Positions 35,685-48,327 are shown, numbered from the stretch's first letter. The stretch is 64,000 bases of DNA from Siphonodentalium dalli (GCA_032622095.1 CP136067.1:54165899-54229898), one strand, 5' to 3'. Numbers and translations are program-made. Notes: generated by a model from the sequence alone, not told the origin.

Positions 35685-37397
35685 ATGGCCATAGGTGGCC
35701 ATGTTTTTTGGCCGAATGACCCCAAATGACAAATGCTATGTACCATGACAAATTTCATAATAATCCGACCAAAGGTACAACCAGCAGCCATGCTAATGGA
35801 AATTGTTGATGGACGTCTCCACGCGCATGGACAACGGATACCAAGCCATGGCAATAGCTCAAATTTTACAAGTAAAGTTGAGCTTAAAATTGGACAGAAC
35901 CCATCTTGAGGTCACCCAAAGAACCATATGAAGCCATCTTGGATTTTACTCTTTGCATGACTAAATCCTTTGGCGCGGGCTACAGGTCGTAGCTTCGATC
36001 GGAACATCATGAAATTTGTCATGGATGTTAACAATGACATGTAGATGGGAACGAGTGATTTTGGGGTCGTTCGGCCGAAAAACATGGTCGCCAGCAGCCA
36101 TCTTGGATTTTACTCTTTGCATGACGGCCATCTTAGATTTCAAAATTCAATCCATTGGCGCGGGCTACAGGTCGTACTGTTTGTCTGATCATCATGAAAT
36201 TTGTCATGGATGTTAATATTGACATGTAGATGGGAACGAGTCATTTTGGGGTCGTTCGGCCAATAAACATGGCCGGCAGCAGCCATCTTGGATTTTACTC
36301 TTTGCATGACTAAATCCTTTGGCGCGGGCTACAGGTCGTAGCTTTGATCGGAACATCATGAAATTTGTCATTGATGTTAATAATGACATGTAGATGGGAA
36401 CAAGTGATCTTGGAGTCGTTCGGCCAAAAAACATGGCCACCAGCAGCCATCTTGGATTTTACTCTTTGCATGACTAAATCCTTTGGCGCCGGCTACAGGT
36501 TGCCTTTGGTCTAATCTTTATAAAATTTGTCATGAACGTTGACATTGACATGTAGATGGGAACGAATCATTGTGGGGTCATTCGGCCAAAAAACATAGCC
36601 GCTGGCGGCCATCTTGGATTTCAAAATTCAATCCATTGGCGCGGGCTACAGGTCGTACTGTTCGTCTGCTCATCATGAAATTTGTCATGAATGATAACAA
36701 TGACATGTAGATGGGATCGAGTCGTTTTGGGGTCATTCGGTCAAAAAACATGGCCGCCAGCAGCCATCTTGGATTTTACTCTTTGCATGACTAAATCCTT
36801 TGGTGCGGGCTACAGGTCGTAGCTTTGGTCAGATGGTCATGAAATTTGTCATGAATTATAACAATGACATGTAGATGGGAACGAGTCGTTTTGGGGTCAT
36901 TCGGTCAAAAAACATGGCCACCAGCATTTTACTCTTTGCATGACTAAATCCTTTGGCGTGGGCTACAGGTCATACCTTTGGTCTGATCTTTATAAAATTT
37001 GTCATGGATGTTAACACTGAATGTGGGGTCATTCGGCCAAAAAACATGGCTGCCAGCGGCCATCTTGGATTTCAAAATTCAATCCATTGGCGCGGTCTAC
37101 AGGTCGTACTGTTCGTCTGATCATCATGAAATTTGTAGGTCGTAGCTTTGGTCAGATCTTCATAAAATTTGTCATGGATGTTAACAATTATACGTAGATG
37201 GGAACGAGTCCTTTTGTGGTCAATTGGCCAAAAAAAAATGGCCACCAGCAGCCATCTTGTATTTTACTCTTTGCATCACTAAATCCTTTGGCGCAGGTTA
37301 GACATTTCAATTAGCACCTTTCCTATTCCTCCATTTACTGTCAACCATTAAATTATTCCCCTACCTAAGTTGAGCTACAGTGTCATTGACACTTTCA
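35685..37397 (+). mobile_element. Family P fragments and shortened array (unit 2)
   Basis: Same inverted 5' fragment then plus-strand array as unit 1, but with about eight monomers; a fusion near 36125 (CATGACGGCCATCTTAGA) marks one deletion junction. It ends in the same 3' hairpin at about 37397. Confidence 0.7.
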
Positions 37398-38690
37398 TTA
37401 TGTTTACCCATGGTATGGTAAACATAGTATCGACGTCCGGATTGCCCACTCATCGTTTGTCTGTCCATCTGTAGACACTTTATGCATGGTGCGATAACTC
37501 AACATTTTCTATCTGGTCAGAACCAAATTTTTTATATGAATTTCTCAGCCCAAAAGACAGATCGAGTTCGATTATGGGTTTGATTCAACTATTTTTAACT
37601 GAGTTATGGCCCTTTTTCGAAAATTATTCACTCAAAAAAAACAACATTATTTTGAATTCCTTGCTCAATTTAAAAAAAAAACACAAAAAAAAATTAAAAT
37701 TAAATATTTTTTTTTAATAATTAAAATTAAAAAAAAATTTAAGTTAACAAAATTTGAAAAAATATCATAACTCTGCCAAGGGTACCTCAAGTCACCACAC
37801 ACCAAATTTGGTTTAAATCAGTCCAAACTCTTGTGTTATGTACTGGTAAATTTGTTTGGAGCGATATTAAACCCAATTCAACGATTCCATCCCATGCCTT
37901 TTGACTACTTATCTATTAATATGGCTATATCATTTTCTGATATCTCTTATTCCAATGTTCAGATAAAGAAAGCTATGGTATCTAATTTTTATACGCCCTT
38001 TTGAAAAAAGTTTGTATTATGTAATCAGTCGGTCTGTCGTCTGTCTGTCCGTTTTGGTTTTGGTTTCCGATCGATAACTTGAGTTTGGATTATTTGATCT
38101 GAATCAAAGTTGATATGTGTATTTTCCAGCTAAAGATACAGGCCAAGTTCGAATATGGGTTCCGTCCAATAATTTTACATGAGTTACGGCCCTTTTTTCA
38201 CTTAGAATTTGGCCGTCTGAACATTTTTGGTTTCCGACAGATAACTCCAGTTTGGATTATTTGATCTGAACCAAAGTTGATATGTGTATTTTCCAGCTAA
38301 AGATACAGGCCAAGTTCGAATATGGGTTCCGTCCAATTATTTTTACATGAGTTACAGCCCTTTTTCGACTTAGAATTTGACCATCTGTTAACATTTTTAG
38401 TTTCCGACCGATAACTCCAGTATGGATTATTTGATCTGAACCAAAGTTGGTATGTGTATTTTCCAGCTAAAACTAAAGGCCATGTTCGAATATAGGTTCT
38501 GTCGAATTATTTTCACATGAGTTATGGCCATTTTCAACTTATAATTTGACTGCATTTTGGCATTGAAATTAGGGGTATATCAGATATTCTTAAAATGTAA
38601 GATCAAAGTGTTATTTTATTTTGCAGTAGTACAATTCAAAATGGCGAAAGGACGTATTTTGCCACGCCCTAGCGATGCTCTTGTTTAAAA
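37398..38690 (+). mobile_element. Family D then family C elements (unit 2)
   Basis: Foldback TATGTTTACCCATGG… at 37398-37425, A-rich expansion 37670-37740, the empty TTAA site, then C units and the tail CCACGCCCTAGCGATGCTC. Confidence 0.65.
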
Positions 38691-39358
38691 ATGTTTCAGC
38701 AATACACATGGCATGCTATTGACAGAAGACCAGAAAATCTTTGCTGCATTTCACAGCTGAGTATATCACTACAGATGGTCATATAAATGTTATAGGTTTA
38801 ATAGAGATGCCAAGGTTTAGCATAAACAATGCCAGTGATTAGTTGACAGCTCTGCTATAGCTATATGCTATATATTAATGGTCAGCAGTGGTGGGCTTAT
38901 ATTGATGGTTGTGTTGTTGGTAGAATTTGATACATTACCATTGTAAACTTAAATTGGACTCTATTCCATGTCCGGGTCACCTTATCACATTTAATCCAAG
39001 GCTGCGCTGGTGCAGCATTACAGATCCTGTGCCAGTGCATTCTCTTATACATGCGAGTGACCCATAAATTCCAATAATTTGTGTTATGTACATTTGTCTA
39101 TAATAGTACATAACAGTATACTCTATAATTCAACATCAAAACTCTAATTTATGATTCCGATTATAGTAATTTACTATTGCCAAGGGATGGGTTAAATGTC
39201 ATTATAATTACCATGTTGTTTACATCGTTAATAGAGCACATGAGTGTATTTTGCACTCATCCATGGCTCAAATTCATTCATTTGTTGCATATATTCTGTT
39301 GAGTATAACAGGAGATGGTCCCACAAATGGCCAGATTTAGTGCGCAGTACACATTTAA

Positions 39359-39976
39359 AGGGACGGGTGGCCTTCATTGTAGGTTATAATTTAGAAATAA
39401 CATTTATCAAATTATGATAATTTCCTAAAGAATATACTAATAGTATAGCATTAATTATGATATGAAAGCGATATTATTCACAAAACACGCTTTGTATTGT
39501 GTCAGAGAAAAGGCTTACAAACGTGACAATAACATGCAATGTACGCGATATTTATGATTGGTATAAGAACAACATCTGTCTATTATATAATATTATCACA
39601 TAATTAACCCACAAAACCAGCTTCATAATTATTGGTAAGACACACGTGTAATATTAGCGCGTGCGATGACGTCATGCCATTATTTAAATGACTTCGATCG
39701 CTGAAGTTTACGATTGTTTTCGATGAATACTTCACATTGCTTCGCATTTATTTGATCATTTGATAAAAGGTATCTCAAACCCATTCTATTTTATACATAA
39801 TTTATTAACCTCGTCCACTAAATTCTATTTGAGCCTTGGCTCAAATCGAATTTAGTGAAATTGGTTGATAAATGCCGTATAAAATAGAAACTCATGTGAG
39901 ATCCTCTATTTCTTTCTGTTTATGGCGGATGTGACTATTTTAACAGGTATACCCACCACGAAGGCTGCCCGTATCT
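39359..39976. mobile_element. TTAA-flanked inverted-repeat element
   Basis: TTAA at 39355-39358 and 39977-39980 flank ends AGGGACGGGTGGCCTTCA and the diverged inverse GAAGGCTGCCCGTATCT. The middle has an inner foldback around GAGCCTTGGCTC. No coding frame. A related centre lies at 8685-8830. Confidence 0.55.
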
Positions 39977-40451
39977 TTAAGGCCTAGGAGTGCCCACTAA
40001 ATAATAGAAACTAAGACTCCTCGCCCTTAATTGTCCATAATGTGGTACACCTCGCTAGAATGCAAACATATATTTTCATTTTTATATTATGCGTACGTGC
40101 ATTCTGGCGAATAGATTATCTATCTTTTTCATCAACGATTATGGTTCGGATAATTTATATATTTTTTGGAGCTTCATCTTTCTCTTGTCATGCCTGACAA
40201 AACATTGGATGGAAATATCAGACCAAAATTAGGTTGAGATTGTTCTGATAACTTTCTGTCAGGCTTTCAACAGTTAGTAAGGTTGAGGTACCAGTAATGA
40301 AAATCCGAACAGGTACTAATTGAATTTCTCAAACTTGGTCGTATGTTCAGTATCAGAATAAATAATGAGACAGAAACCGTAATTGAACAAGATGTGGAAA
40401 AGACAATTTGTAATAAAATGTTTTAATATATTAACTGTCAATATGTAATAT

Positions 40452-40618
40452 TCATAAACTAACAAAAGGATATGTCAAAACAGTTTGGAAAAAAGAAGCA
40501 ACAAGAATTGCAATTCTAAACATTCTCAATAGAGGCATGTTTGATGTGGGAAAGCAAAGATCCCACATCAAGACAAAGCCAGAAATGGCATAATATCGTG
40601 AGACTGCTATACCTGTGA
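40452..40618 (-). CDS. Candidate hydrophobic terminal exon (unrecognised)
   Basis: A minus-strand acceptor CTATTCTATCAG precedes 40618, followed by a phase-1 frame of 54 residues ending at 40452. It contains hydrophobic stretches (YYAISGFVLMWDLCF, FRIAILVASFFQTVL). The phase matches the tetraspan donor at 62969. It could equally be chance or a decayed repeat. Confidence 0.15.
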
Positions 40619-40881
40619 CTGATAGAATAGAAGAGAATAAAGGTGGGGCTAACATTAGATAATTGTACCAACCTTGCTTAAAGGGGACCCAAAGCCTTCA
40701 AAAGGTGGGGGTAGTATTGTGAAATAGATTAAAAGTTGGTGATCCAACTATATGTACTAGTATCATCAACGAGAGGCCGATCACGATCGGCAGATGTTTA
40801 ACCCATACCTTGGCGATAACGATTAGCTATTTTCATAAATCCTTACTGCAACCTTTTCAACAATTCACACCTTACTATTAA

Positions 40882-41297
40882 AGCTACTCGATCCGATTAA
40901 GAACCCCTCAGTTACTTTTTATTTGGCTTCGGGGGTAAAAAATATTTTATTCAAATCGAGGAACCCATTCTTCAAAGCTCAGAGTAAGCAGATATCAATT
41001 TTTTAAATCTATTATCTTTAACCACCTGGAATATTTAGTGGCCATATGAAAGTTGATGAAGATGGATAACTCTAAAATCAAGTGTTTTTTTTGTGTCAGA
41101 TATATGACAAAGTAGCAAAATTTCATTGTACAAAATGTTGAAAACAACAGATTTTGGGCAATTTTATACTATAGTGGACTGTGGTTAGCATTATTTTTGG
41201 GCAATTAATTGATTCTGATAACAGAAGCGGAATTTCAAAAAAACTGTTGTTGTTGGAATCTGATGATATGGGGACCATCAAATCGGATTGAGTACCT
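40882..41297. mobile_element. TTAA-flanked element, same family as 33141
   Basis: TTAA, AGCTACTCGATCCGATT … AATCGGATTGAGTACCT, TTAA (41298-41301). It shares the internal GGCTTCGGGGGTAAAAAATA, CAAAGCTCAGAG and GTTGTTGTTGGAATCTG landmarks with the copy in duplication unit 1. Confidence 0.75.
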
Positions 41298-41301
41298 TTA
41301 A

Positions 41302-42244
41302 GTTCACAAGTGGCATAAGACTTATTGGGCACCTTCCATCTGAACATGGATATGGCATTTGATTCCAACCTATTAAGTCAGTTTAAAATAGATATATAGT
41401 CTAATAGAGCTCAGTCCATAGTCAGGCAGAAGAACCATACATAACAGTTAAAGATAAACTATTTAAAAAAAAATTTAAAATATGATTGATAATGATTGGA
41501 TATAACATACTTTAATGCATAATTATGAGATAACTAGAGGTCACCAGGGATATGAGATTGAAGATATTAGATTTATTACATTGGATAGCATACTGTATGT
41601 CTATGGAATGGGTGGGTTAATTTTGTTAATATTTTAAAGCAATTAAACCAAATGACCCTCTCTGTACAGGTTAGGGGAGTGTTATCATAAACTATGACTT
41701 GAAATATAATATAATCAATGACAAATATTTGAGTTATTAAATGAGATAGCAAGTGGTTGATCTTAATCACACTAATGAACTGATCAAAATAGTCTATAAA
41801 TGCATGTACATGTATATGGATTTAGAAGCCGACACAATAAGTCAGTCTCAAGAATACAAGCAACATAATTATTATCCTGCACCCCAAATGCAATAGAGGG
41901 AATTTCAAAATAAGACATTTCCTCTGATGTTTTTAGAAATCCTTACTGAACCTGGCTCAAAGTGAAAGATATAATTTAATATCTGCCTATCAGATATCAT
42001 GTGTCTATGGAATGGGTTAATATTAATCCCAAAATCCAGGCAAGACCAGAGAGCTATGTTGGAGTTGATAAAATCCTGAGAAGTCACTGTCCACACACTA
42101 TGGAAATGCAATAAACAGATAGCTATTAAAGGGCAGCAGCGAGTATCAGATTTCATTACCAGGTATCAATAATAGAGATTATCTCTAGTCTCTCTTAGCT
42201 GCTACAGTTATATATTGTAAGCAAATATCAAATCTGTTCAATTC
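41302..42244. other. Apparently unique AT-rich DNA
   Basis: Short minus-strand frames (41576-41770, 41905-42156) lack domains and splice support. No repeat recognised. Confidence 0.35.
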
Positions 42245-42711
42245 GTAGTTAAAAGGGGCCATAATTATGGTATAAAAAACAGGATCTGACCCATATTCAA
42301 ACTCGATATGTATTTTGAGTTGATAAACTCGCATACCAAATTTGGTTCTTATCAGTTGAAAAATGGTTGATTTATCAAAATATGCAGAAATTCTATATCA
42401 AAGGGCCATAACTCCTTTAAAAAATATCGGATCAATCCCATATTCGAACTCGATCTGTATTTTGGTCCGAGAAACTTGCATACCAAATTTGATTCTGATC
42501 AGATAAAAATTTTTTGAGTTATGGTAGCATGCATGAATTCTAAGTCGAAAAAGGGCCATAACTCCGTAAAAAAAACTCGGATCGAACCCATATTCGAACT
42601 CGATCTGTATTTGGTGCTGAGAAATTCATATACAAAATTTGGTTCCGATCAGATATAAAATGTTCGAGTTATCGCACCATGCGTAAAGTGTCTACAGACA
42701 GACAGAAAGCC

Positions 42712-42743
<32 letters not shown>

Positions 42744-42828
42744 GGACGGACGGACGGACGGACTAACGACGAGTGGTCAATCCGGACAACGACACTATGT
42801 TTACCATACTATGGTATGGGTAAACATA
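42245..42828 (-). mobile_element. Family D element, reverse orientation
   Basis: Reverse-strand units (AAAGGGCCATAACTCC, CATATTCGAACTCGATCTGT) lead to a CAGA/CGGA microsatellite at 42695-42762 and end at 42796-42828 with TATGTTTACCATACTATGG and TATGGGTAAACATA, the same foldback as 32838 on the other strand. Confidence 0.7.
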
Positions 42829-43674
42829 AAAAGTAGATTGACTTTATTTTTATTTTCATTTTAGTAACTCTATAATACTGAGATTTTGCATGTCAAAACC
42901 ATTGTTTAATTTGTTATGTAAACATTACTATTAGAGTGGAATCCAATTAGTCTAATAAGATACCAAAGTTCAATTACAATTTGATTGTAAACAATGGAAA
43001 ATGACAAAACATTGAAAATATATTCTGAAAATCATATTCAGACCAGTGTTCAGACTAAAATATTTTAACTTACTTCACTGCACAATTAGCGATGTTTGTT
43101 GACAAATCACTGTAAAAGTTTTGTTTACATATTACACTGGTTTCAAAATGCAGAATATCGTTATTGGAGAACTCTCAATAATGAATTTATGAACAAAGTT
43201 TATCTATTTCTCCATGTTCTTCTTAGTGGTGAGTATTTTTACTCTATATTTTGAAGAAATGTTGTTGTTGCTGTTACTTAATGATATGGGGACCGTCTGA
43301 TGGGATTCAGTACCATTAAATATTGTGTTACAATAATTGCTTTGTACCAAACTTCAAAAATAAATTCCACACACTTTTTGAGAAAATCCATTTTGAAGTA
43401 TTAGGAAATATTGGCAAATGTCTGCCCCCCCCTAAACTAGTTAAACAATTGACCTGTATCAAGATCATTGCTAGTCAGTATCCCAAGTTGTTATGGATAA
43501 AAGAAATTACTCAAGAATTTCTAGGACATTAATTTTTTAACGTGACCCAAGGCACTCAGTGGGTAAATGTGCCAGGGATGTACTCACGCCGGGTGGGAGC
43601 ACCCACCACTAAAAGTTATCACCCAGGAATCACTCCATTTTCAAACAGAAACAAGCTTAGTGTTCCCGTCATTT

Positions 43675-43770
43675 GCAGAATGAGGTACCCAGAGGGTGAA
43701 TTTAGTTATGCTAGCCTGCATGGTGGGCAAGCATCATCAAATTCACCCTCTGGGGACCTCATTCTGCATG
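43675..43770. repeat. Foldback repeat GCAGAATGAGGT
   Basis: GCAGAATGAGGTACCCAGAG and the inverse CTCTGGGGACCTCATTCTGC form arms of about 35-40 bp around GCCTGCATGGTGGGC. Confidence 0.75.
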
Positions 43771-43983
43771 GCCTCATCTACTATGGGAGACATAGACTCA
43801 GACTGACGTTCCCAATGGTGAATATTGTGATGTACACCCATTGGGAACCTCAATTACGCAATGTGTCGTCTGCCAATTTGAGGATATAGAGAAAATAAAC
43901 CAAAAAAGAAATAGAATCTATGTGAAGAAGTTTCTATAGAAATTTGATAATAAAGAAACTTTCCAGAAAAGATGAGGCCTAAG

Positions 43984-44077
43984 CAGAATGAGGTCCCCAG
44001 AGGGTGAATTTAGTGATGCTAGCCCACTATGCAAGGTAGCGTCACTAAATTCACCCTCTGGGGACCTCATTCTGCAA
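43984..44077. repeat. Foldback repeat GCAGAATGAGGTCCCC, near perfect
   Basis: GCAGAATGAGGTCCCCAGAG with GGTGAATTTAGTGATGCTA on the left has its inverse TAGCGTCACTAAATTCACC and CTCTGGGGACCTCATTCTGC on the right, arms of about 39 bp with one mismatch. Confidence 0.85.
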
Positions 44078-44814
44078 ATGACAGGCACGCTAAACTCAGA
44101 CTTGAACAGAAACACCCAGCACAATTTTTTTCATAATGGTATCTACTTCGCAAATTATGAAAATTGTTACTGTATGCCTGATAGTGCCTTTAATGACTCC
44201 CATAAAAGCATGTGTGTAATCTTGATTCGTGGTTGTCAAAGTGAGAAAGATTTAGTCAAGATGAAACAAATAGAATTATGCCTATTAAAGATATTACATG
44301 AAACTTTGGACCATGGTTCGCCCTGTCAGACTTGATACTTTCCCACCCGGCACTATTTTCATAATTGGTACTGAATGTGCAAAAAATATTTAAGTTTGTA
44401 AAAACATCACCACTAAGATGAACATGTATAAATAGATTAATGAAATTTGCATGTTGAAACCATTGATTAATATGTAAACAAAACTGTAACAGTGATTTGT
44501 AACAAAAATCGCTAAATGTGTAGTAAGTTCAAATATTTTAGTCAGAATACGTTTTCAGAATATTTTTTAAATGTTTACCATCAAGTTTTGATTAAATTTT
44601 GGTATCTTATTGGTCTAAAGTAGCATTCATAAATTTTTTTTGCGTTGGTCCATACGATGTGATGACACGATCCATTGTCTGCATTAAACCGTTCACACAG
44701 GTGCATATGTGGCATTACAATGGAGAGATTCCAATTAGTAATTACAGCTACGGTAATAAGTTCAATATTGGAATAAATGTAACAATTCAAATCAATCTAT
44801 CTGTAATAAATTAA

Positions 44815-45236
44815 CCCTTTACCCAACAAAATGGCCAAAAACGCCCAAATAAAGCTTCAACAGCCTAAAATATCTTCGGTCTGTCTCAATAACACCATAC
44901 CAATATGGATATCATTGGAACCGGTTCATTGACCACATTGTGATGGTTACAGTTATGCCCTGTGCCAATGCATTCTCTTATATATGCGAGTCGACCATAG
45001 GTCGCCTCACATATATAAGAGAATGCATTGGCCTAAAAAAAACATTTTTTCTTACATTCTTTAACAATTTTATAATTTTTCTTACATTTTTTAACATTTT
45101 TTATAATATTTTTCTACATTCTTTGACAATTTTATCATTTTTAATATGTGTTAAGCCAATGCATTCTCTTATATATGCGAGGCGACCTATATATAAGAGA
45201 ATGCATTGGCACAGGGCCGTTCTGTTGGGTTAAGGG
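44815..45236. mobile_element. piggyBac-like MITE with two internal palindromes
   Basis: TTAA at 44811-44814 and 45237-45240. Ends CCCTTTACCCAACA and TGTTGGGTTAAGGG are inverse with one mismatch. Two CCAATGCATTCTCTTATATA foldbacks (44962-45030 and 45154-45215) lie inside, separated by a T-rich tandem of TTTTTCTTACATTCTTTAAC. Copy two is at 50886-51281. Confidence 0.85.
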
Positions 45237-45240
45237 TTAA

Positions 45241-45808
45241 TTCAACGACAATGTAAAATCCAACAACTAACAGTTTATTGACATAAGCAACCTTGCTTCA
45301 GAGATGTCTTTTATTGATTGAAAACAAGAACCGTCAAGATGCACACATTTAATTTCCATATAAGGTATGAGTTACTGCTTCAATATGTTGCATTGAAATA
45401 ATGTGCATTAACAGATACAACGTAATGGACACATCTGACACAGCCATGTGAACGCGTTATTGTTATTGTCTGCAATCCAATTTCAATGCAACTTCGAAGA
45501 CCTTTTTAGTCTCTTTGAAAAGTAATCAATCTTGTCTTACGAGGTCATGTGAGAATCACAGCAGTAAAGAAGATAAAAATAAAAATATAAATATAAATAT
45601 TTCAAAATCAAAATACAAATTCATGACAACCATATAAAATATTCCAAAATAAATACATGTAGCTACATGTATTTAAAATATCTTAAGTAAACAAATATGA
45701 GATGAATGTCATAAATCAATAATATAGAACATCCACATACTGTGCTAAATGCAATATTGTTTTTTTTCCTCACATGAACTGTCAGATGTAGAAAACATGC
45801 TTAATTAA
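45241..45808. other. Unassigned AT-rich DNA
   Basis: AT-rich with AAATAT-type simple sequence at 45575-45600. Nothing else supported. Confidence 0.3.
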
Positions 45809-46461
45809 GGCCTGTTTTATACGATCAACACGTTGTTATATGGTACATATTAATTTTAGGCCTTCTATTGTATTTCATTCACGGTTCTTAAATGCATTGT
45901 GTGGAGTGTGATTTTGCCTTCAAAAGTTCAAATGATCAAAAATGCACCAATGAATATATATGAATATATATGTCGATATGAGAAAGACATATACTAAATT
46001 GTGCAGTATACAAGTCCGACAAAGGATTTGGAAGCATAAATAGGCAGCAGTACTTGGTTACAATATCATAAAACTGCATCCCAGTATTGCAATAATTGCT
46101 CACAAATCATTATTTACCAACCATCCTTTGATCCCAAGGTCAAAATGAAACAACAATACAGTACAGCCCGACCAAAACAAGTTGTCATAACTCTTCTGCG
46201 CATGTGCGATCGCCCTGGGGCTCAAAATGGGGTGTTCCGTTACTCGTGTCATACCCGTCGTATAAATCAGCGACGCGTAATTGACGAAGTGATGAGTTAC
46301 GCATCCAGGCCAGTTGTGTAATACGTCGACACGTGTAAGGACGAATTTCTACGAGTATCGTGGTTTTATACGACGTGTAATACACGATCAATTGCCGACT
46401 CTTATTTCACCAGGAAAATAGCCAGTTATACACGTGTATCACACGTCGTATAAAACAGGCC
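45809..46461. mobile_element. PIF/Harbinger-like MITE
   Basis: GGCCTGTTTTATACGA at the left and TCGTATAAAACAGGCC at the right are perfect 16-bp inverted repeats, flanked by TAA (45806-45808 and 46462-46464). A 3-bp TAA target with GGCCTGTTT-type ends fits PIF/Harbinger. The right third has ACGTGTA/TACACG subterminal motifs. No transposase frame is present in the 653 bp. Confidence 0.8.
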
Positions 46462-46719
46462 TAATTCTTTCTTTACTAACTAACTGGATCAGTTATAAAA
46501 GTATACATTGGAACAGGATGTTCAGGTAATAAAAGCAAACAACAGAAAGACGTAAACTGTCTTATGGCAAATATATAGTATGTATGCTGTCATGTAAAGA
46601 AAAAAATACATGTAATAGAGTATTAAAGGTAGGAACAGGGGCCACCCAAATTTTAAACTTAACCCACTGAACTTGATATTTCAATTGTAAATATTCTAGA
46701 AATTTCTTACAATAACTAG

Positions 46720-47263
46720 AGGTTGGCATACCCCCATGGTGGCAAAAATCGAGCGGACAAAGTATCGATGAGATATCTGCTTGGACGGAAAAAGAAAAAT
46801 CCAACATTTTCAAATAAACAAAGATAAATAGCTTGAGAACGGAAAATATGACCAAACGATTGAACACTCAATTGACTGCAATCATAGTCAACACCCAATC
46901 AAATTTCATTGATATCTGTCACACGGTAGTGGAGATATGAACAAAATAACAAAAAAACACTCCATTGTAGTGAACATCCATACCAAATTTCATTGAGATT
47001 TGTCAACCGGTGGTGGAGATATCTGCTTGGATGGAAAAAAAAAACAACATTTCAAGATAAACAAAGATGAATAACTCTAGAATGGAAAATCTGGAAAAAA
47101 ACATTGAACACTCCATTGAATGCCCTCATAGTAGTGAACATCCGTACCAAATTTCATTCAAATCCGACAACCAGTGTTTGAGATATCTGCCCGGATGAAT
47201 GGAACAGATGGATGGATGGACAGAGGTCAATCCAGTATACCCCCATTCTCTTCTGGGGGTATA
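46720..47263 (-). mobile_element. Family O element ending in a CCCCC/GGGGG foldback
   Basis: Three to four units of about 130 bp, marked by CCAAATTTCATTGAGAT and GATATCTGCTTGGATGGA, lead to GATGGATGGATGG and the foldback TATACCCCC…GGGGGTATA at 47236-47263. A related end is at 62905-62938, and in forward orientation at 17063-17095. Confidence 0.65.
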
Positions 47264-47264
47264 A

Positions 47265-47922
47265 GGCCAAAAAAAAAAAAGTGTTTTGGTTCTCGGGCAA
47301 TTTTTTTTTCAAATCAATGAGGGAGGGTTTTATTTTTATTTTTTTCTGCGCATAGTAAGCATGGACAAAGATACCTTCCTCTGTCTGGTAATAACCAGAA
47401 AGGTAGAGGGAACTGTTATGCATATAAACTCATATAGTCTTATATAAAAATGACATTGTACTACCAGTGTATGACTGGGATGACCTGACAATATATAATG
47501 CCCCTGACATTAACTACTGTTATTGTTGTCTAAAAACTGATACCTCCCCATTCGAATATGTGATCCTGAATTTAGTCCTGTGCCTTTCAATTGTATAAAG
47601 TTACAATTAGTGTAAGTTGTTCACAATGACTAATTGTAAGAAGAGCATGAGGATCAGCTAATCATTTTCTTAATTGTAGTCATCTACTTCATGTTGTAAG
47701 CCTGCAAGTCACTTTTTAACACATTACATGTTAGAGCTCAATGCACACTAATATTCAACACATATCTGCTATGGACATGTGGATAAAATCCAAACAAAAA
47801 ATATTTATTTTTTCGTAAGTTTTTTTGTCATAACATCAGGCATTGCAATAAAAAGACCTAATGCGGCCCTTTTTATTCAATGCGGCGGGGCCTGAGAACC
47901 AAAACCTTATTTTTTTTTTGCC
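47265..47922. mobile_element. TAA-flanked inverted-repeat element, Harbinger-like
   Basis: Inverted ends: GGCCAAAAAAAAAAAAGTG and TTTTGGTTCTCGGG on the left, CCTGAGAACCAAAACC then a T-run and GCC on the right, with TAA on both flanks (47262-47264, 47923-47925). The left TAA is shared with the end of the family O element, so this insertion hit its terminus exactly. Confidence 0.6.
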
Positions 47923-48127
47923 TAATAATCTATTTTTTATTGATATTTAATACAAATTTAATGAGAGAATTGAAAGTTTTTAATATGAGTCTGAATTAAT
48001 TCGTAACTTTGGAGACCAAATTTGGAGATGTAAATTTTCAAGTTGAAAAACATGGAGTTACTCAGAAATTCAATTCAATTAAGCGAGGTGGGAGAAAATG
48101 AGATTTCCAATACTGGAAATATACAAA

Positions 48128-48327
48128 TTATGAACCCCCAACCAAGATGTGATCTGTACTTGAAGATTTGAACACAAGAGGATAGACCAGGAACACCCTG
48201 ATACCATGTCTGCGAAATATTTGGGGAGTAAGAATTCCAACCCACAAACATGACAAGTTTTTTGACCTGTTCTCGATGTTCGGATCATTACGCTGATAGA
48301 TCTTGATAACCCGCCGTTCACAAACAC
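48128..48327 (-). CDS. Candidate alternative or separate terminal exon (unrecognised)
   Basis: A minus-strand acceptor AACCTTTTCAG precedes 48327, and a 65-residue phase-1 frame runs to TAA at 48130-48128. It is basic, with VCERRVIKIYQRNDPNIENR and then FRRHGIRVFLVYPLVF. The entry phase equals that of 51709, so it could be an alternative last exon of the tetraspan-like gene. The stretch is not obviously repetitive. Openness alone is weak evidence, and a second frame is also open here. Confidence 0.2.

Larger units (their letters stand above)
34997..39156 (+). repeat. Segmental tandem duplication, unit 2 (4.2 kb)
   Basis: Same order as unit 1, but with about five fewer P monomers, no TTAA insertion (empty site at 37744-37747), and ~210 bp at 35168-35380 that is absent from unit 1. 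The copy ends in ATTTATGATT before unrelated CCGATTATAG at 39157. Confidence 0.88.

Noticed and set aside
30905-36440. Several minus-strand frames of 65-80 codons with similar peptides
   Set aside because: All are translations of family P monomers.
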